From positions 65,623,558 to 65,687,557 of the forward strand of contig NC_092635.1 of assembly GCF_039555335.1 (NCBI RefSeq): a stretch of DNA of 64,000 nt. Reading direction: 5' to 3'. Made by a program: the position numbers and the translations under genes. The notes under the pieces were generated by a model. That model made no database searches, was not told the DNA's origin, and was given only the letters and a program-made list of their open reading frames with translations. Source of the stretch: Amphiura filiformis (taxonomy: Eukaryota > Echinodermata > Ophiuroidea > Amphilepidida > Amphiuridae). Shown here one piece after another: positions 27,547 through 40,200 of this stretch (its first letter is position 1; each line of letters opens with the position of its first letter).

Positions 27547-30500
27547 TCACAAGTGAGTTGAGTCCGCAGTGGCATCTGTATATGCGTTAAAGGCCTCCCG
27601 CCATTCTTCCATTGCCTGGTATTTCCAGTTGTAAAATTCCTTTCTCCATTCACGTTCGACCTCCGGCAAGTCATCTAAAAACAGTGAATACGGATACCAA
27701 TATTATCTGAATCTCAGTAAAGATGGGAGTAGATTGAGGAAAGATGTTTTGATGCTTATTTTATTTTCAGTCAGATTTAAATATTTTTTGAAATATATTA
27801 GAAGTTAAACTTAAGTCAATAAAGTAAGCTATAGGAAAATTTACCCTTTCGCAGATAATGGTCAGTCAGACTCCGAATATTCGACGTATGTAGAATATTC
27901 GTTCAACAAGTATTCGTTATTCAATCGATTTCAATCCATTTTTATTTTCAACGAATGTTTGTTGACATAAAATCAATTATATGTGATGTCGAATGTCTGG
28001 TGGAAATATATTATTGATTTTACGTCATCAAAAGGTCAAAACATTAAGAAGTTAAACATTACTGGGAATAGAATGGGAATATATAGATTGAAAAACGAAG
28101 ACATGGTGCATCTAATATTCTGCTTCCACTTAAAAGTATGCAGCGGGGTTTTGACCATGATACGTAAATGTAAATGAAATATTTATAGGTTCAAAATTAT
28201 TATTACGTATTAGTTTCAATACCACGTTATTCATTTAGGTTTTCATACCGTTAAGTATCCAAAATATTATCTAATGATTCGAAGCCGATACTAACCAGTA
28301 AAAGTTGTCAATTTTGGAACAAGGTCATTCCAGAATCGAAAAGAGTCTGCTTTAAGAGCTCTGTCTGTGGTCAAATTGAGAGCCAATACTTTGTAGTTGA
28401 GTTCAGGAACGGTAAACGTAGGCCAATACATCTCATTCTCAGGGTCATTTGACATACTCGGTGTTCTGTTTGATGCAAATTAACGAAAGATTTAAGAATA
28501 AAATCATCCTTTTCTTAACGACTAATATGAGTATTATGTATTATTAATCTACGGATTTATCAACATCAACATTATTTGCTCTGTTTGTATATGTAATTTA
28601 GGCATTATTTTTGACGGTTTTACCTGGTCATTAGCGTGCTATGAGCGCTAATTTTTTGAATTCCACACTATTTTTGCCCCAAATGAAGGTAAATTGATGG
28701 AGTTTGATGGGCCAGTGCAGCACTAAAAGGAGGATACACATGGGAATTATTGCTTAATTTTTTCTTCTATCAGGGACGTCTCTCCTTCGGAAATGTTCCC
28801 GGGTGGAGCGTGGGATTTGTGTCTTCCCCTCTTCTCCCATGCCATCCCACCCCACCCCCTTGGCCGTGCCAAAAAATCTTTGTCCCCTCTTTGACGAGCC
28901 AAAAAACCTTTGCCCGTCCTTTCGATGTGCCAAAAAATCTTTGCCCCCCCCCCTTACACATGCAAGATTTTTTTGAACCTGAATTTAAAACATTTAATTG
29001 TCTTATCATATATTTGCGAGATTTTTGAACGTGTTCCTAATGTTTTCCTACACCTTTTTTGGGCTTAATATAGAAACGGTGCCCAAAATATTTGTGCCAG
29101 AAATCGCTTACCCCCACCCCCTTTGACCTGCCAAAATCGCTTGAACCCCTTTCAACCTGCCAAAAATCCTTGCCCCCTCCCATTTTGGTCTACCACAACA
29201 ATTTTGCCCCCCTATAATTCACCACCCGGGGTACATTATCGCATCACCCCTTAGTGGCTTATATCTGGACTCTCGAAACGATTATTATGCTACTTAGATG
29301 TAAAATAATATACATTTTTCTTGCATCTGACACGTAAAATGTGAAATACATCCGAACATTTTTTCATAACTTTGTTGATTGTCATGATTTTACCAAAGCA
29401 TTTAGGATGAAAGTTTCAGTTGCCAAAAACAAACATAAACAGACAAATAATGAACTTAAGTGATTATTAGTATGAGAAAGTCTATGAAAATCGTACCCTG
29501 TCTTGGCAAATTCCGTCCAAAACCTCATCATCTTAACACTCAATTCTTTTTCTGGTCCACTCAGCTCATTTCTATTATTAACTGGCAGAAACGGAAATCC
29601 AAAGACAAATGAGATTTCTTCAGCGTGGCTACATTTAAGCCAGCCTGGATTTATCATCGGTGTTGACAATATCGAGACTGTGGGAATGTGTGTCATCTGT
29701 ATAATTATAATAATAACGCTTAATAGAAAAATAATAATAGTAAGAAGAGGGCGAAGAAGAAGATGATGAAGAAGAAGAAGAAGAAGAAGAAGAAGAAGAA
29801 GAAGAAGAAAAAGAAAAAGAAAAAGAAGAAGAAGAAGAAGAAGAAGAAGAAGAAGAAGAAGAAGAAGAAAGACGAAGAAGAAGGATGATAGTAATGATAA
29901 TAATAATAACAATGATGATGATTACGATTTAATGGTTGACAAATGGTTGATAAAACAAAGTCAAGTCATATGTAAAAAAAAAAGAACTATACTGTAATCA
30001 ACAGACCTGATAAAGGTAGACTTGATCTCCAGCCATTGCATGAGCTCTAGCTACAATATCGGTAGGTGCGGCAAATGCTTCATCCGTGTTCAGGTCAACA
30101 AATGGTAGGAAGAAGTCCACGTTTTCTTCGTCCTGGATTGTCCAGTCCAGGTAGTGCTGATATATTGAATCTTCGATGAGCGGATTTTGTATTACCTGAC
30201 TAATAATCTGAAAATTTATATTTATTTATAGTGGTGAACATGCGTTGAATTATATTTTTTTTTAAATATTTACCATGTTTACCAGAAATAACAGAGAACG
30301 AAAACGGGCATGAACAAAAAGTGAAAAAAGAGAGAGTTTAAATTTTTCTACTTCTAAAAAGCTGATAGTTGTGTTTCAAGGACATCATAAAAATGATCTA
30401 AGGCTCTGGAGAATAAAATGGTACTGCTTTATAATAATGAAAAAAGATATGCCTGCAGAATATAATTGAAAGTGTATAAACGTACTGCTGGTGATGTGCA

Positions 30501-33500
30501 CCGGCGTTTGTTCCAATTTTGGGGCATACAAAGTCACTTTGTCACTAAAAAGAAACACATTTTGTCTTAATCTTAAAGGCTCTGTTATCCACCTTTACAC
30601 GGTATTTTTTGTAGGAGTCTTCGAAGAAGACTTTATCAAGCTAATGCTATGTACTTAAAGTGTATGTAGCTTGGATAAAAAGCCGACCATCATATGAAAA
30701 TGTTGTTCTTTTGTATTGAAGATATACGTTTCCTAAGTCACACTAGATAGCAAATCAGTACAGAAAATTGAAATGGGGAGGGATATTTACCATCTCATAA
30801 CATGGTGACCAATAATTCTGTGAAACTACTCGCATTGACTGAAATACAACACCGTTCTCATATTTAAAAGATCTAAATGAGATCTTACGCTTTTAAATTC
30901 CTCTTCACTTATGAATGGCGGATTTTCCCTGATAGTGTATTCTGGATACAAGCCTAGTACCATCAATGTTCCTTCATCAGCATTCGTTCCCAGCATCAAT
31001 GTAGTCCTCTGAAATTCTTGCCTTTTTATGAGATTCATAGGGTAATCATCCAAGAAGTAGTCATCAATACAAGGAGCTGAGATAAATCCAGACTATAGAA
31101 TAAAACATAATTATTATTGTCAGCTTAATTAATATTACTAAGATATGATCTTCATTTAAATTTACATAATTGCATCTCCTCATATTTTAGTTTGTGATTT
31201 TTAATTTCACTTACAGCTTCACCAGCATCAAACAGTTCTTTAGTGGTGGCATCTCGTAAACATTGACGCAGCTGAGTAGCATCAGTAGCGGTACATCCCA
31301 ATTCTGCACCCATTTTAAACGCTATCTCTCGTCCTTGACTGGTTTCTTGAAATGCCCACGACGATACAGCAGCTCCACTCTGATGAAAAGGAAAACAAAT
31401 ATGTTACTTGTTCCTGTTGTGAGTTCCGAAAAAATATCGTCAAAAAAACACCAAAAAATGGAGCACAGCGACAACGCCTGGTAAATAATTATAGTGTACA
31501 GGCAGGGAAACTAAATCAATACACGTGTATCTGCTATATGCACGCCGATACACGTGTATTGATTTTCGGGACGATAGATCTTTGGATACCGGGATAGAAA
31601 ATGATGAATATCTCCCGTTATTTTTGGTTTCTAAAGAAACCAATTGTAAGACTTGATGGTCGTAACTGCCCTCATTCTGCAACACTGCATAACACTATTG
31701 TTTATAGCCTTAGTCCCTCGGCCCATGGTCTCAACTATTAAACAGGTCGGAACAAAATTGCCATGCGTGGCTGTAGTGGATTCAGCCTACCATCATGGCG
31801 ATTTCTGCCATGAAGATATCGGGGCGATGACACTGTGTGGAGTCACTTACTTTTTTAGGATATGAGCGCGCGTGTAAAACCACACACACATTATTTACTT
31901 TATTTGATTGTTTACAATAAATTATTTATTTGGCTCATATCTTTTATCCAAATAAATTCACTTTTCTCCTTTTTTTAATTTTTATAAATGAAATCGTTTA
32001 TGCTGGCTTAATCATGTTAATTAGGAACGAAATACCTCCATAATAGCTTGATTGAAGAGTCCTGTACTCAGCTTGGAGAGCAGTAGATAGCTAACACTAG
32101 CCGAACCTGCACTCTCGCCAAAAATAGTCACTTTGTCCTTATTCCCACCGAATGCTGAAATCAAGTACACAGTTTAACATCAGTACTTAAGATTGAAAAT
32201 AAAGCTAATATTATAATGTTGCGTTAATAAAAGAAAACATACAAGATTTCTCTAATATAAATACAAATTATATGTCCATAAAACTGTACAAGAAGTATAT
32301 TTACACTTGAAAAAGAGGCCACAATTTGATCCCTAAACTATTACTGTGTAAAGTGATGTTTAGAGACAATATTCGGCACAGTTGACATTTCTTTGGATCT
32401 GCTAGGACATCTGCAAGCAAAGTTACAACCATTTGAATGGCCGAAGATCGAATTTTCTAAATGACAAACTGGCCAATACAAAGAGAAAAATTTCAATAAG
32501 CAAAATGAAAAGACAATAGTCTTTGTTAAAGCAATATGTTACTTCAGCATTCGTAATTACTTATTTTGTATCAGTTTCTTGTTGTATTCAATACATGTAT
32601 CTTTATGTGGCCACCATTTTAAATGCTGCCACTGGAGATGTGTTATACGATCGACGTAACACCATCTGGGAACACCACACAATGTGGCCATAACGCGAAA
32701 CTTCCTGAAATTATCAAGCACATTATCAAACGGGCACAGAGAGGATACATTGACCTTCAAGGTCCTTGATCAAGGAGTCCAGATCTCGATCATTTGAGGA
32801 AAGTCAATAAAGTAGGTTTGCATGTGTTCTCAATATAACACAAAGTAACCAGTGATAGAGAAACTCACCATGAATATTTGCTTGGATCCATTTCAGAGCT
32901 TCAATTTGATCCATCATACCATAGTTGCCTGGTAAAATACTGTCACCTTTTCATTACAGAAGAAAATAAAAAAGCTAAATATCTATGTTTCATTTTTTAT
33001 GCAACCTTTCATAACCGTCAACAAGGACCACCTCCATCAAATCATAATACCATTAGTTTTAAAAACTGTATCAGGTGAATGGAGTCATAGTACTGTATTT
33101 TAAATCAATGTCACTTTAGTTGTCTATGGAAATTAAATGGGGCTATCTACTTACTATCCTTTGAAGACAAAATAGTTTTGATGTTAAAGAGACCGTATTT
33201 TCATTAATGCTCAGCAATTTTTTCATGGTGGACTTGGAGCAAAAATTACCATATCAAAGTTTCAGCTATAATTTCAATTAATAGTTGTATGGATGTATTT
33301 TAGTCTCCGAACCAACTGAAATTGTATTACCATAATTATAAAAGTCTCAACTGATCAAAACAATGTTTATAACAAAATTTCCTAATAGTGCACTGCCGCA
33401 GAACAGTGATCCATTTACGAACATAATGAACACAATGAATTCGTTCTCACTTTCGTGAACAAGTTTGATTTTGCCTCAATTTATTATTGTCATATCAGAA

Positions 33501-34163
33501 TGTGTCAACAAGCTAATTTCACTACTTTTCGAGATACATTTTCAAAGACTGAAAAAGGGGTTCCCAGTTTTTTTAGACACCCTGTATACAACGCTGTCCC
33601 TGTTCCCTCCTTACCTGTTGTGAGGCACCCAAATGTAGCCACACGATAGTTAATACTGATAAGTATAACTTCACCGACAGCACTCAATGGTTCGCCATTG
33701 TAATCCGGTTGTGACCCTGAGCCATCTGAAAACCACCGCCATGAATCCATACCATTACAGCTCCGTCGGTTATCTGTGGGTTAAAATATTTCGATATAAG
33801 GGGTGGTGCAACAATTATGTGTACCCCAGGGTGGTGAATTCTCAAAATGGTCTGCCAAAAATCGCTTGCCCCCCCTTTGGCCATGCAAAAAATCTCTGCC
33901 CCCCCTTTCGATGTGCCAAAAAACCATTGCCCCCCTCCCTTTTGACGTGCCAAAAAATCTTTGCCCCCCCCCCTTACGCATGCAAGATTTTGAGGAACCC
34001 GAATTTAAAACCTTAAATTGTCTTCATGATGCAGTCATGTCTACAGTAGAATTCATCTCGACCTTTGCAGGACTTAACCCCATTAAAAGCTATTAAACCA
34101 AGATAACACTCATTGAAACAGCTCAACTGATTAAATCGGATCTTCTCTGGTTGATAGATAGAT

Positions 34164-34201
<38 letters not shown>

Positions 34202-37200
34202 TTATTATTATCTTTTCACTCATTACATGATACAAAAAAAAAATACATAAGAATAATACATTATAAAGATATAAATAATAATACAAATATAATAATTATG
34301 GAAATGCATAATACAACGATGAGTGAAGGAATTACAGTAAAGGCCCAAAGGCCTGTAGCTCTGTAACCCCTTGATACAGGTATATGGCATTTATTTGACA
34401 TGGCAGCAGGTTGGTAGACAACAAAATGCCGAGTCCAACCAACCAGCTGTCATGTCCATCAATGACATATCCTATGTTAACATTTAAGGAAAAAACAAAG
34501 AAAAAAACAAAAACAAAATGCACATATCAAAAACTAATTATTGAAGTAAATTAATGAAATTAATGAACAAAATATTGGTGAGGTACACATGATTGAAAGA
34601 CTAAGAATAGCTTTGCATAAGATGTTGTTTATACTTTTTCCGGAATTGCTTCACTGATGACGAGCACTTGATATCAGAATCAATAGCATTCCAAAGCTTT
34701 ATACCTGCATATTTAATAGATTTCACAAAAGACTTTCTTGACTCGAGGTAAGATGAGATTGTTTCTATATCTAGTGTTTATAGCATGAATTTCAGAGTGC
34801 TTTGTAAAAAGGTCGTCAAAAACATTGGGTAATAAGCAATTTGTATGTTTATACATGAATGTCCCAAGCTCTAGAGCGTACATATCTTTGATGCTTAAAG
34901 TATTATATTTAAGTAATAGAGGATTAGTTCTAGATCTGTAATTACTGTTAGTGTTACTAATAATACGCAATGCTCTTTTTTGAATTTTAAACAGATTATG
35001 AATATATGAAGAGCAGGCACATCCCCATGCTAAAATACTATAATTCATGTACGGCAAGACTAACGAACAATATAATGTATACAAAGCTTCACTGGGTAGA
35101 AAATGTTTAACTCTGTTAATGACGCCGACATTTCGAGAACAAGTTTTAATGACATTTACAATATGCTCCTTCCAAGTAAGATTTTGATCAATTTGAAGGC
35201 CTAGAAACTTTGTGCTGGTGACTCTTTCAAGAGGGGTGACTTCACTATCATTTGAGTCAAGACAAAGATGTAGAGTATAGTCAGAGCATGTATTTTTACC
35301 ACTGCCAAGTGACATGTAGTTGGTTTTTTTGGCGTTTACAGATAGTTTGTTTACTTTAAACCATCTGTCTATATGAGTAAGCTCTTTATTCATTACTGTT
35401 TCTACCTCCTCAAGTTGGCTGTGTGAGAAAAACAAGTTGGTATCATCTGCAAAGGATATAACATCGAGAGAATTTGTAACGAGATGGATATCATTCACAT
35501 ACAGAATAAAGAGCAGTGGCCCCAATATTGACCCCTGAGGCACGCCACAAGTGATATTTTTGCTCTCTGATGAAACACCATTGTAAGTTACAAACTGTTT
35601 TCTGTTACACAGATAGTCTTTAAACCAGTCATAACATACACCTCTAAAGCCATAATGGTATAGTTTACTAAGAAGTATTGAGTGATCAATTGTATCGAAC
35701 GCTTTCGATAAATCCAGGAAGATACCAGCAGTAAATTTGTTTTCATTTACTGCGTCCGTAATTTTATTCACCAAATCTATCACTGCCATATATGTACTGT
35801 GGTTCTTTCTAAAACCATATTGGCGCTTATACAAAATGCTATGTGTATCTAAGTATGATACAGATCTGTTGAATACAAGACGTTCAAGAATCTTTGATAG
35901 AATGGGTAAAACAGAAACAGGACGATAGTTTGAAAACAAATCACATTCATCCTTCTTATACAGGGGAATGACCTTTGCTATTTTAAGACTGTCTGGTACT
36001 CTGCCAGTGGAAATGGATACATTGAAAATGGTTACAAGTGGATGCACTATTCCAGGAGCTACCTTTTGATGATGAATGAACCAAGACCATCCTGGCCTGG
36101 ACTTTTATTTGAATCAAGTTTATTGATTATTTTGAGAATTTCATGTTCAGTGATGGGTGTAAATAGGACGCTGTTGTTGTTCGCAATCTTACTCTTTGAA
36201 AGAAAATGTGAATAGTCAATGCCAGGAATACTGTCAATTGATTGACCTAGATTTGGACCAATGTTTACAAAGAACTCGTTAAAGCCATTAGCAATATCCT
36301 TTGAATTAGTGTAAACTTTATTTTTGTCCCGAAATTTATTAGACTGTTTTAAAACTTTATTCTTATTCAAAATATTTTTAAAGTTTTCCAAGTATTTCTC
36401 ATATCATGCTTGTAATTTTCTAATTTATGAGTGAAATAATTTTTCTTAGCTTTCCTTAGCACTGAATTTAATTTGTTTCTATAAAGTTTATATCGATCTT
36501 GTTTATCGGCCGTTCGGTGTTTCAGAAACGATTTGTATAATTTATTTTTATGATTAATTGAATTCAGAATACCTTTAGTTATCCATGGCGAAATCGGCTC
36601 ATTTTTCCTCCTATTTTTTAATTTCTTGGTGGGAATACACTCATCATATAAAATACTAAATTTATCCATTAATTTATTATACATTGCGTTAGCATCATTT
36701 GGTGATTGACAATTTAAGAATTCATCCCAGTTGACTAAAGAAAGTCTGTTGTTTAGTAAGTTTATGTTATCATCTGTAAATTGCCTTTTATAGTTACTTT
36801 TATTTTCTTTGCATAGATTTTTTTTTTTACTATTTAAATCAATATTAGTCCTGGCAAAGATTGGAAGATGATCACTGATATCTGCTACAAATATACCAGA
36901 ATGATACTGAGTGTTGTTATTCGTAATTATGTTGTCAATAATAGTAGCAGAAGTTTTGGTGATTCTGGTTGGCTTATTAATTATTGGATGAAATGTATAA
37001 GAATATACCATGTTCAGAAAATCGCCTATTGGTCTATGAATCTCTTCCTTCAGCAGGTCTATGTTATAATCACCGAGTAAGTAGCTGATTTTATTCTCAT
37101 TCGAAAATTTATTCAAAGTATAATCAAACTCAGAGTTGAAATGGGCAATGGGGTTATCATTTCCCGGAGGTCTGTAGATAGCTCCTACAATAATATTCTT

Positions 37201-40200
37201 GCAATTTTCTCTTTCAATTTCGACAAACACTGATTCAAATGTTTGAGATGTTATTTCAGTTAAGTCAGATCTAATTTTGAAATTTATGTCATTGTGAACA
37301 AAAATGCCAACACCACCTTTGGGTCTATCTACTCTGTTTTTATACACAAATTGGTAACCTGGTAGCTGAAAATAATCAGGTGGTGTACATTTAAAGTAAG
37401 TTTCGGTGACGGCAATGATCGAGAACTGTTGGTTGATGGATTGCAACAATAACTTCAGTTCATCAAAATGCTTGTTCATACTGTCTATATTAAGATGAAA
37501 AATTGAAAGACCAGATGTACCTTCACTGATTGAGCTCGAGTTGTTAACATGACTGTTAAAGCTATCATAGGTGAAATAAGTGCTGTTACAGTTTGTGTTT
37601 TGCTCGCTTTCATTTGAATTGAGATCATCATCATCTCTTAGAGGATTAAAACACAAGTGATCATAACAATGAATATTATCAGCATTAACATGAAAGTCTG
37701 CATCTGATCCTTCAATAGCATCAGTGAAATCATCATCATCACTATAATGATTAAAAGGAAAATTAACTATTCTTGTGGTACATTCAGAACAACTCCAAAG
37801 ATTTGAAGATATTTCATTCCTGTTTACAAGGATGCAATCATTGTGAGCATAACCATGACATACAATGCAGTAATTATGGTTGTTATCAATTTCATTAACA
37901 TATTTGGAACAAATAATACAGATGTGTGCATTCAGCATTTGAAAGTAATTTAAGCTAACTAATAAGATAAATAATAAGACAAATTTACACAAACAAACAA
38001 TATACCTGCAAAATTATTTTTTGCAGCACCTGGTCTCTCGACCAAAATGAAATTTTTAAAAACATGTCTAAGCAATCAATTTTAAGGAACTGAGCAAATC
38101 AACACAGTAAAAATTTGTCTTGCACCTGAGACAGTAATTCAGATGATTTTAAACTAAATATACCAACATTTTATGAAAATATAAATGAAGCAAAATCGTT
38201 TAACTGGTTGACCATAACCATCGATGAAAACAACTAAATAGCAATATATAAAACGAATTGACAAATATATCTTGAAATTATCGATGTATGTAGATGGCTG
38301 ATGCAGATACTGGTATATTATCGAGTGCCGATAATAGGGTTATGTTTACAAAAATCACGATCAACAAAATAATGCGTTATCACATCGAATAATGAATACA
38401 TGCTACTGGGCAAAGTACACAACAAACAAGTTAATCAAAATCTCATAAATTATGGCACTCTCAAAAGAAGACAGATTTGAAGTGTTAAGTGGTATAAACT
38501 GATGATCAATATAATACACTGTAAAACTCAACCACTTGTATAGAACATGGTGAACTGATTTACTCAAAATCATTGCACAAAACATAATGAGGTAAATCAT
38601 ATGGAATAGAAAATAAGTTGAAATCATGGAAAATGCATGCAAGCCGTAACGTCCAAATTTAGTGCAAAGGAGGAAAAATGCAAACAATTTCGTAGACCAA
38701 TTGAAACAAGGGCATTCACACTGTAATTAGGAATCCCGTTCTGGTAAACATAAACAATACCTTGCACAATATGATTCAAAATAAACTTCAAACACATTTG
38801 ATTTGAACATGTGTTAAAGAAATCACAAATAGATTGAATATGATTGATCAATATGATTGATCTTCACAAACGTGATCAAACAAATAATATGAACAAAAGA
38901 ATTCAAACGCAGTAACGTGGTTTTACACGAACTCATTGCATAAAATGGAATGATGCATAGCATATTGAATGGAAAAAAAAATCATAATCATGAATTCATG
39001 TACCATAACGGGGTGCCAAATTTAGTGCAAAGGAGGAAAATGCAATAAAAGGAGGAAAATGCAAAAAACAATTTGCATAGACCAATTGAAACAAGGCCTT
39101 TTACACTGTAATAAGGAATCCCGTTCTGGTAAACATAAGCAATACCTTGCACAAAATATGATTTAAAATAAACTTCAAACACATTTGATTTGAACATCAA
39201 TTAGATTGAATATGATTGATCAAACAAATAATATGAACAAAAGTACTCAAACGCAGTAAAATGGTTTTACACGAACTCATTGAACAAAATGGAATGATGC
39301 ATATCATATTGAATGGAAAAATAAATCATAATCATGAATTCATGTACCATAACGGGGTGCATTTGCATAGACCAATATTGAAACAAGGGCATTCACACTG
39401 TAATTAGGAATCCCGTTCTGGTAAACATAAACAATACCTTGCACAAAATATGATTCAAAATAAACTTCAAACACATTTGTTTGAACATGTGTTAAAGAAA
39501 TCATAATTAAATTGAATATGATTGATCAAACAAATAATATGAACAAAAGTACTCAAACGCAGTAAAATGGTTTTACACGAACTCATTGCACAAATTGGAA
39601 TGATGCATATCATATCATATTGAATTGAAAAAATAAATTATAATCATGAATTCATGTACCATAACGGGGTGCCAAATTTGCATAGACCAATTGAAACAAG
39701 GCCTTTTACACTGTAGTTTGGAATCCCGTTCTGGTAAACATAAGCCATACCTTGCACAAAATATGATTCAAAATAAACTTCAAACACATTTGATTTGAAC
39801 ATGTGTGCACAAGTAGCCTACAAGTGTCTGTTTTCATGTGCGATATCGCAATAAAGCTGGTATTCATAGCTTCAGTTGGGTAACCGATTATAAAGGAAAC
39901 GAAAGGAAACAATGGTATGTGTGGCTTTGTTCACGAAATCAGACAATGGCGTGCTTTTTGTAAACCAGCATTCTTGAAAATGAGCAACATAATGATTGTT
40001 GACTTAACACGGTTCGGAAATAATTTCTTCATATTTTTGGTGTTATCTGTCGTTTACATGTCCTTCCTAAAACACAAAAGTACGACCCTCTCCAAACACC
40101 TAAATTAGCTAAAAATTTAGGACATGTTACAAAACTATATTGTCTAGAATTTTAGAAGAGTACTTTTAATATTGGCCGGTTATTTTTCACACAGCGACGT

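Larger units (their letters stand above)
34145..38005 (-). mobile_element. Near full-length PHD-EN-RT LINE, minus strand
   Basis: The 3' end is a (TCTA)n tail (34145-34203 on the plus strand as GATA), the 5' limit near 38.0 kb. The coding region is in three frame segments (see next entries). In intron 1 of copy 3, same strand as the gene. Target duplications could not be defined. Confidence 0.88.

Noticed and set aside
29700-29912. Leu-rich N-terminal extension running into esterase exon 8 of copy 3, resembling a signal anchor
   Set aside because: It is the (CTT)n tract read through the exon 8 acceptor; the acceptor AG and the paralog alignment place the exon start at 29696.
33687-34096. Pro/Cys-rich plus-strand frames near 33.7-34.1 kb and similar ones at 28.75-29.03 and 55.25-55.96 kb
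   Set aside because: Translations of the C-rich MITE repeats.
38403-39912. Several 70-94 aa minus-strand frames with Cys and Phe
   Set aside because: They fall in the tandem array and repeat each other imperfectly; no start, splice or domain evidence.
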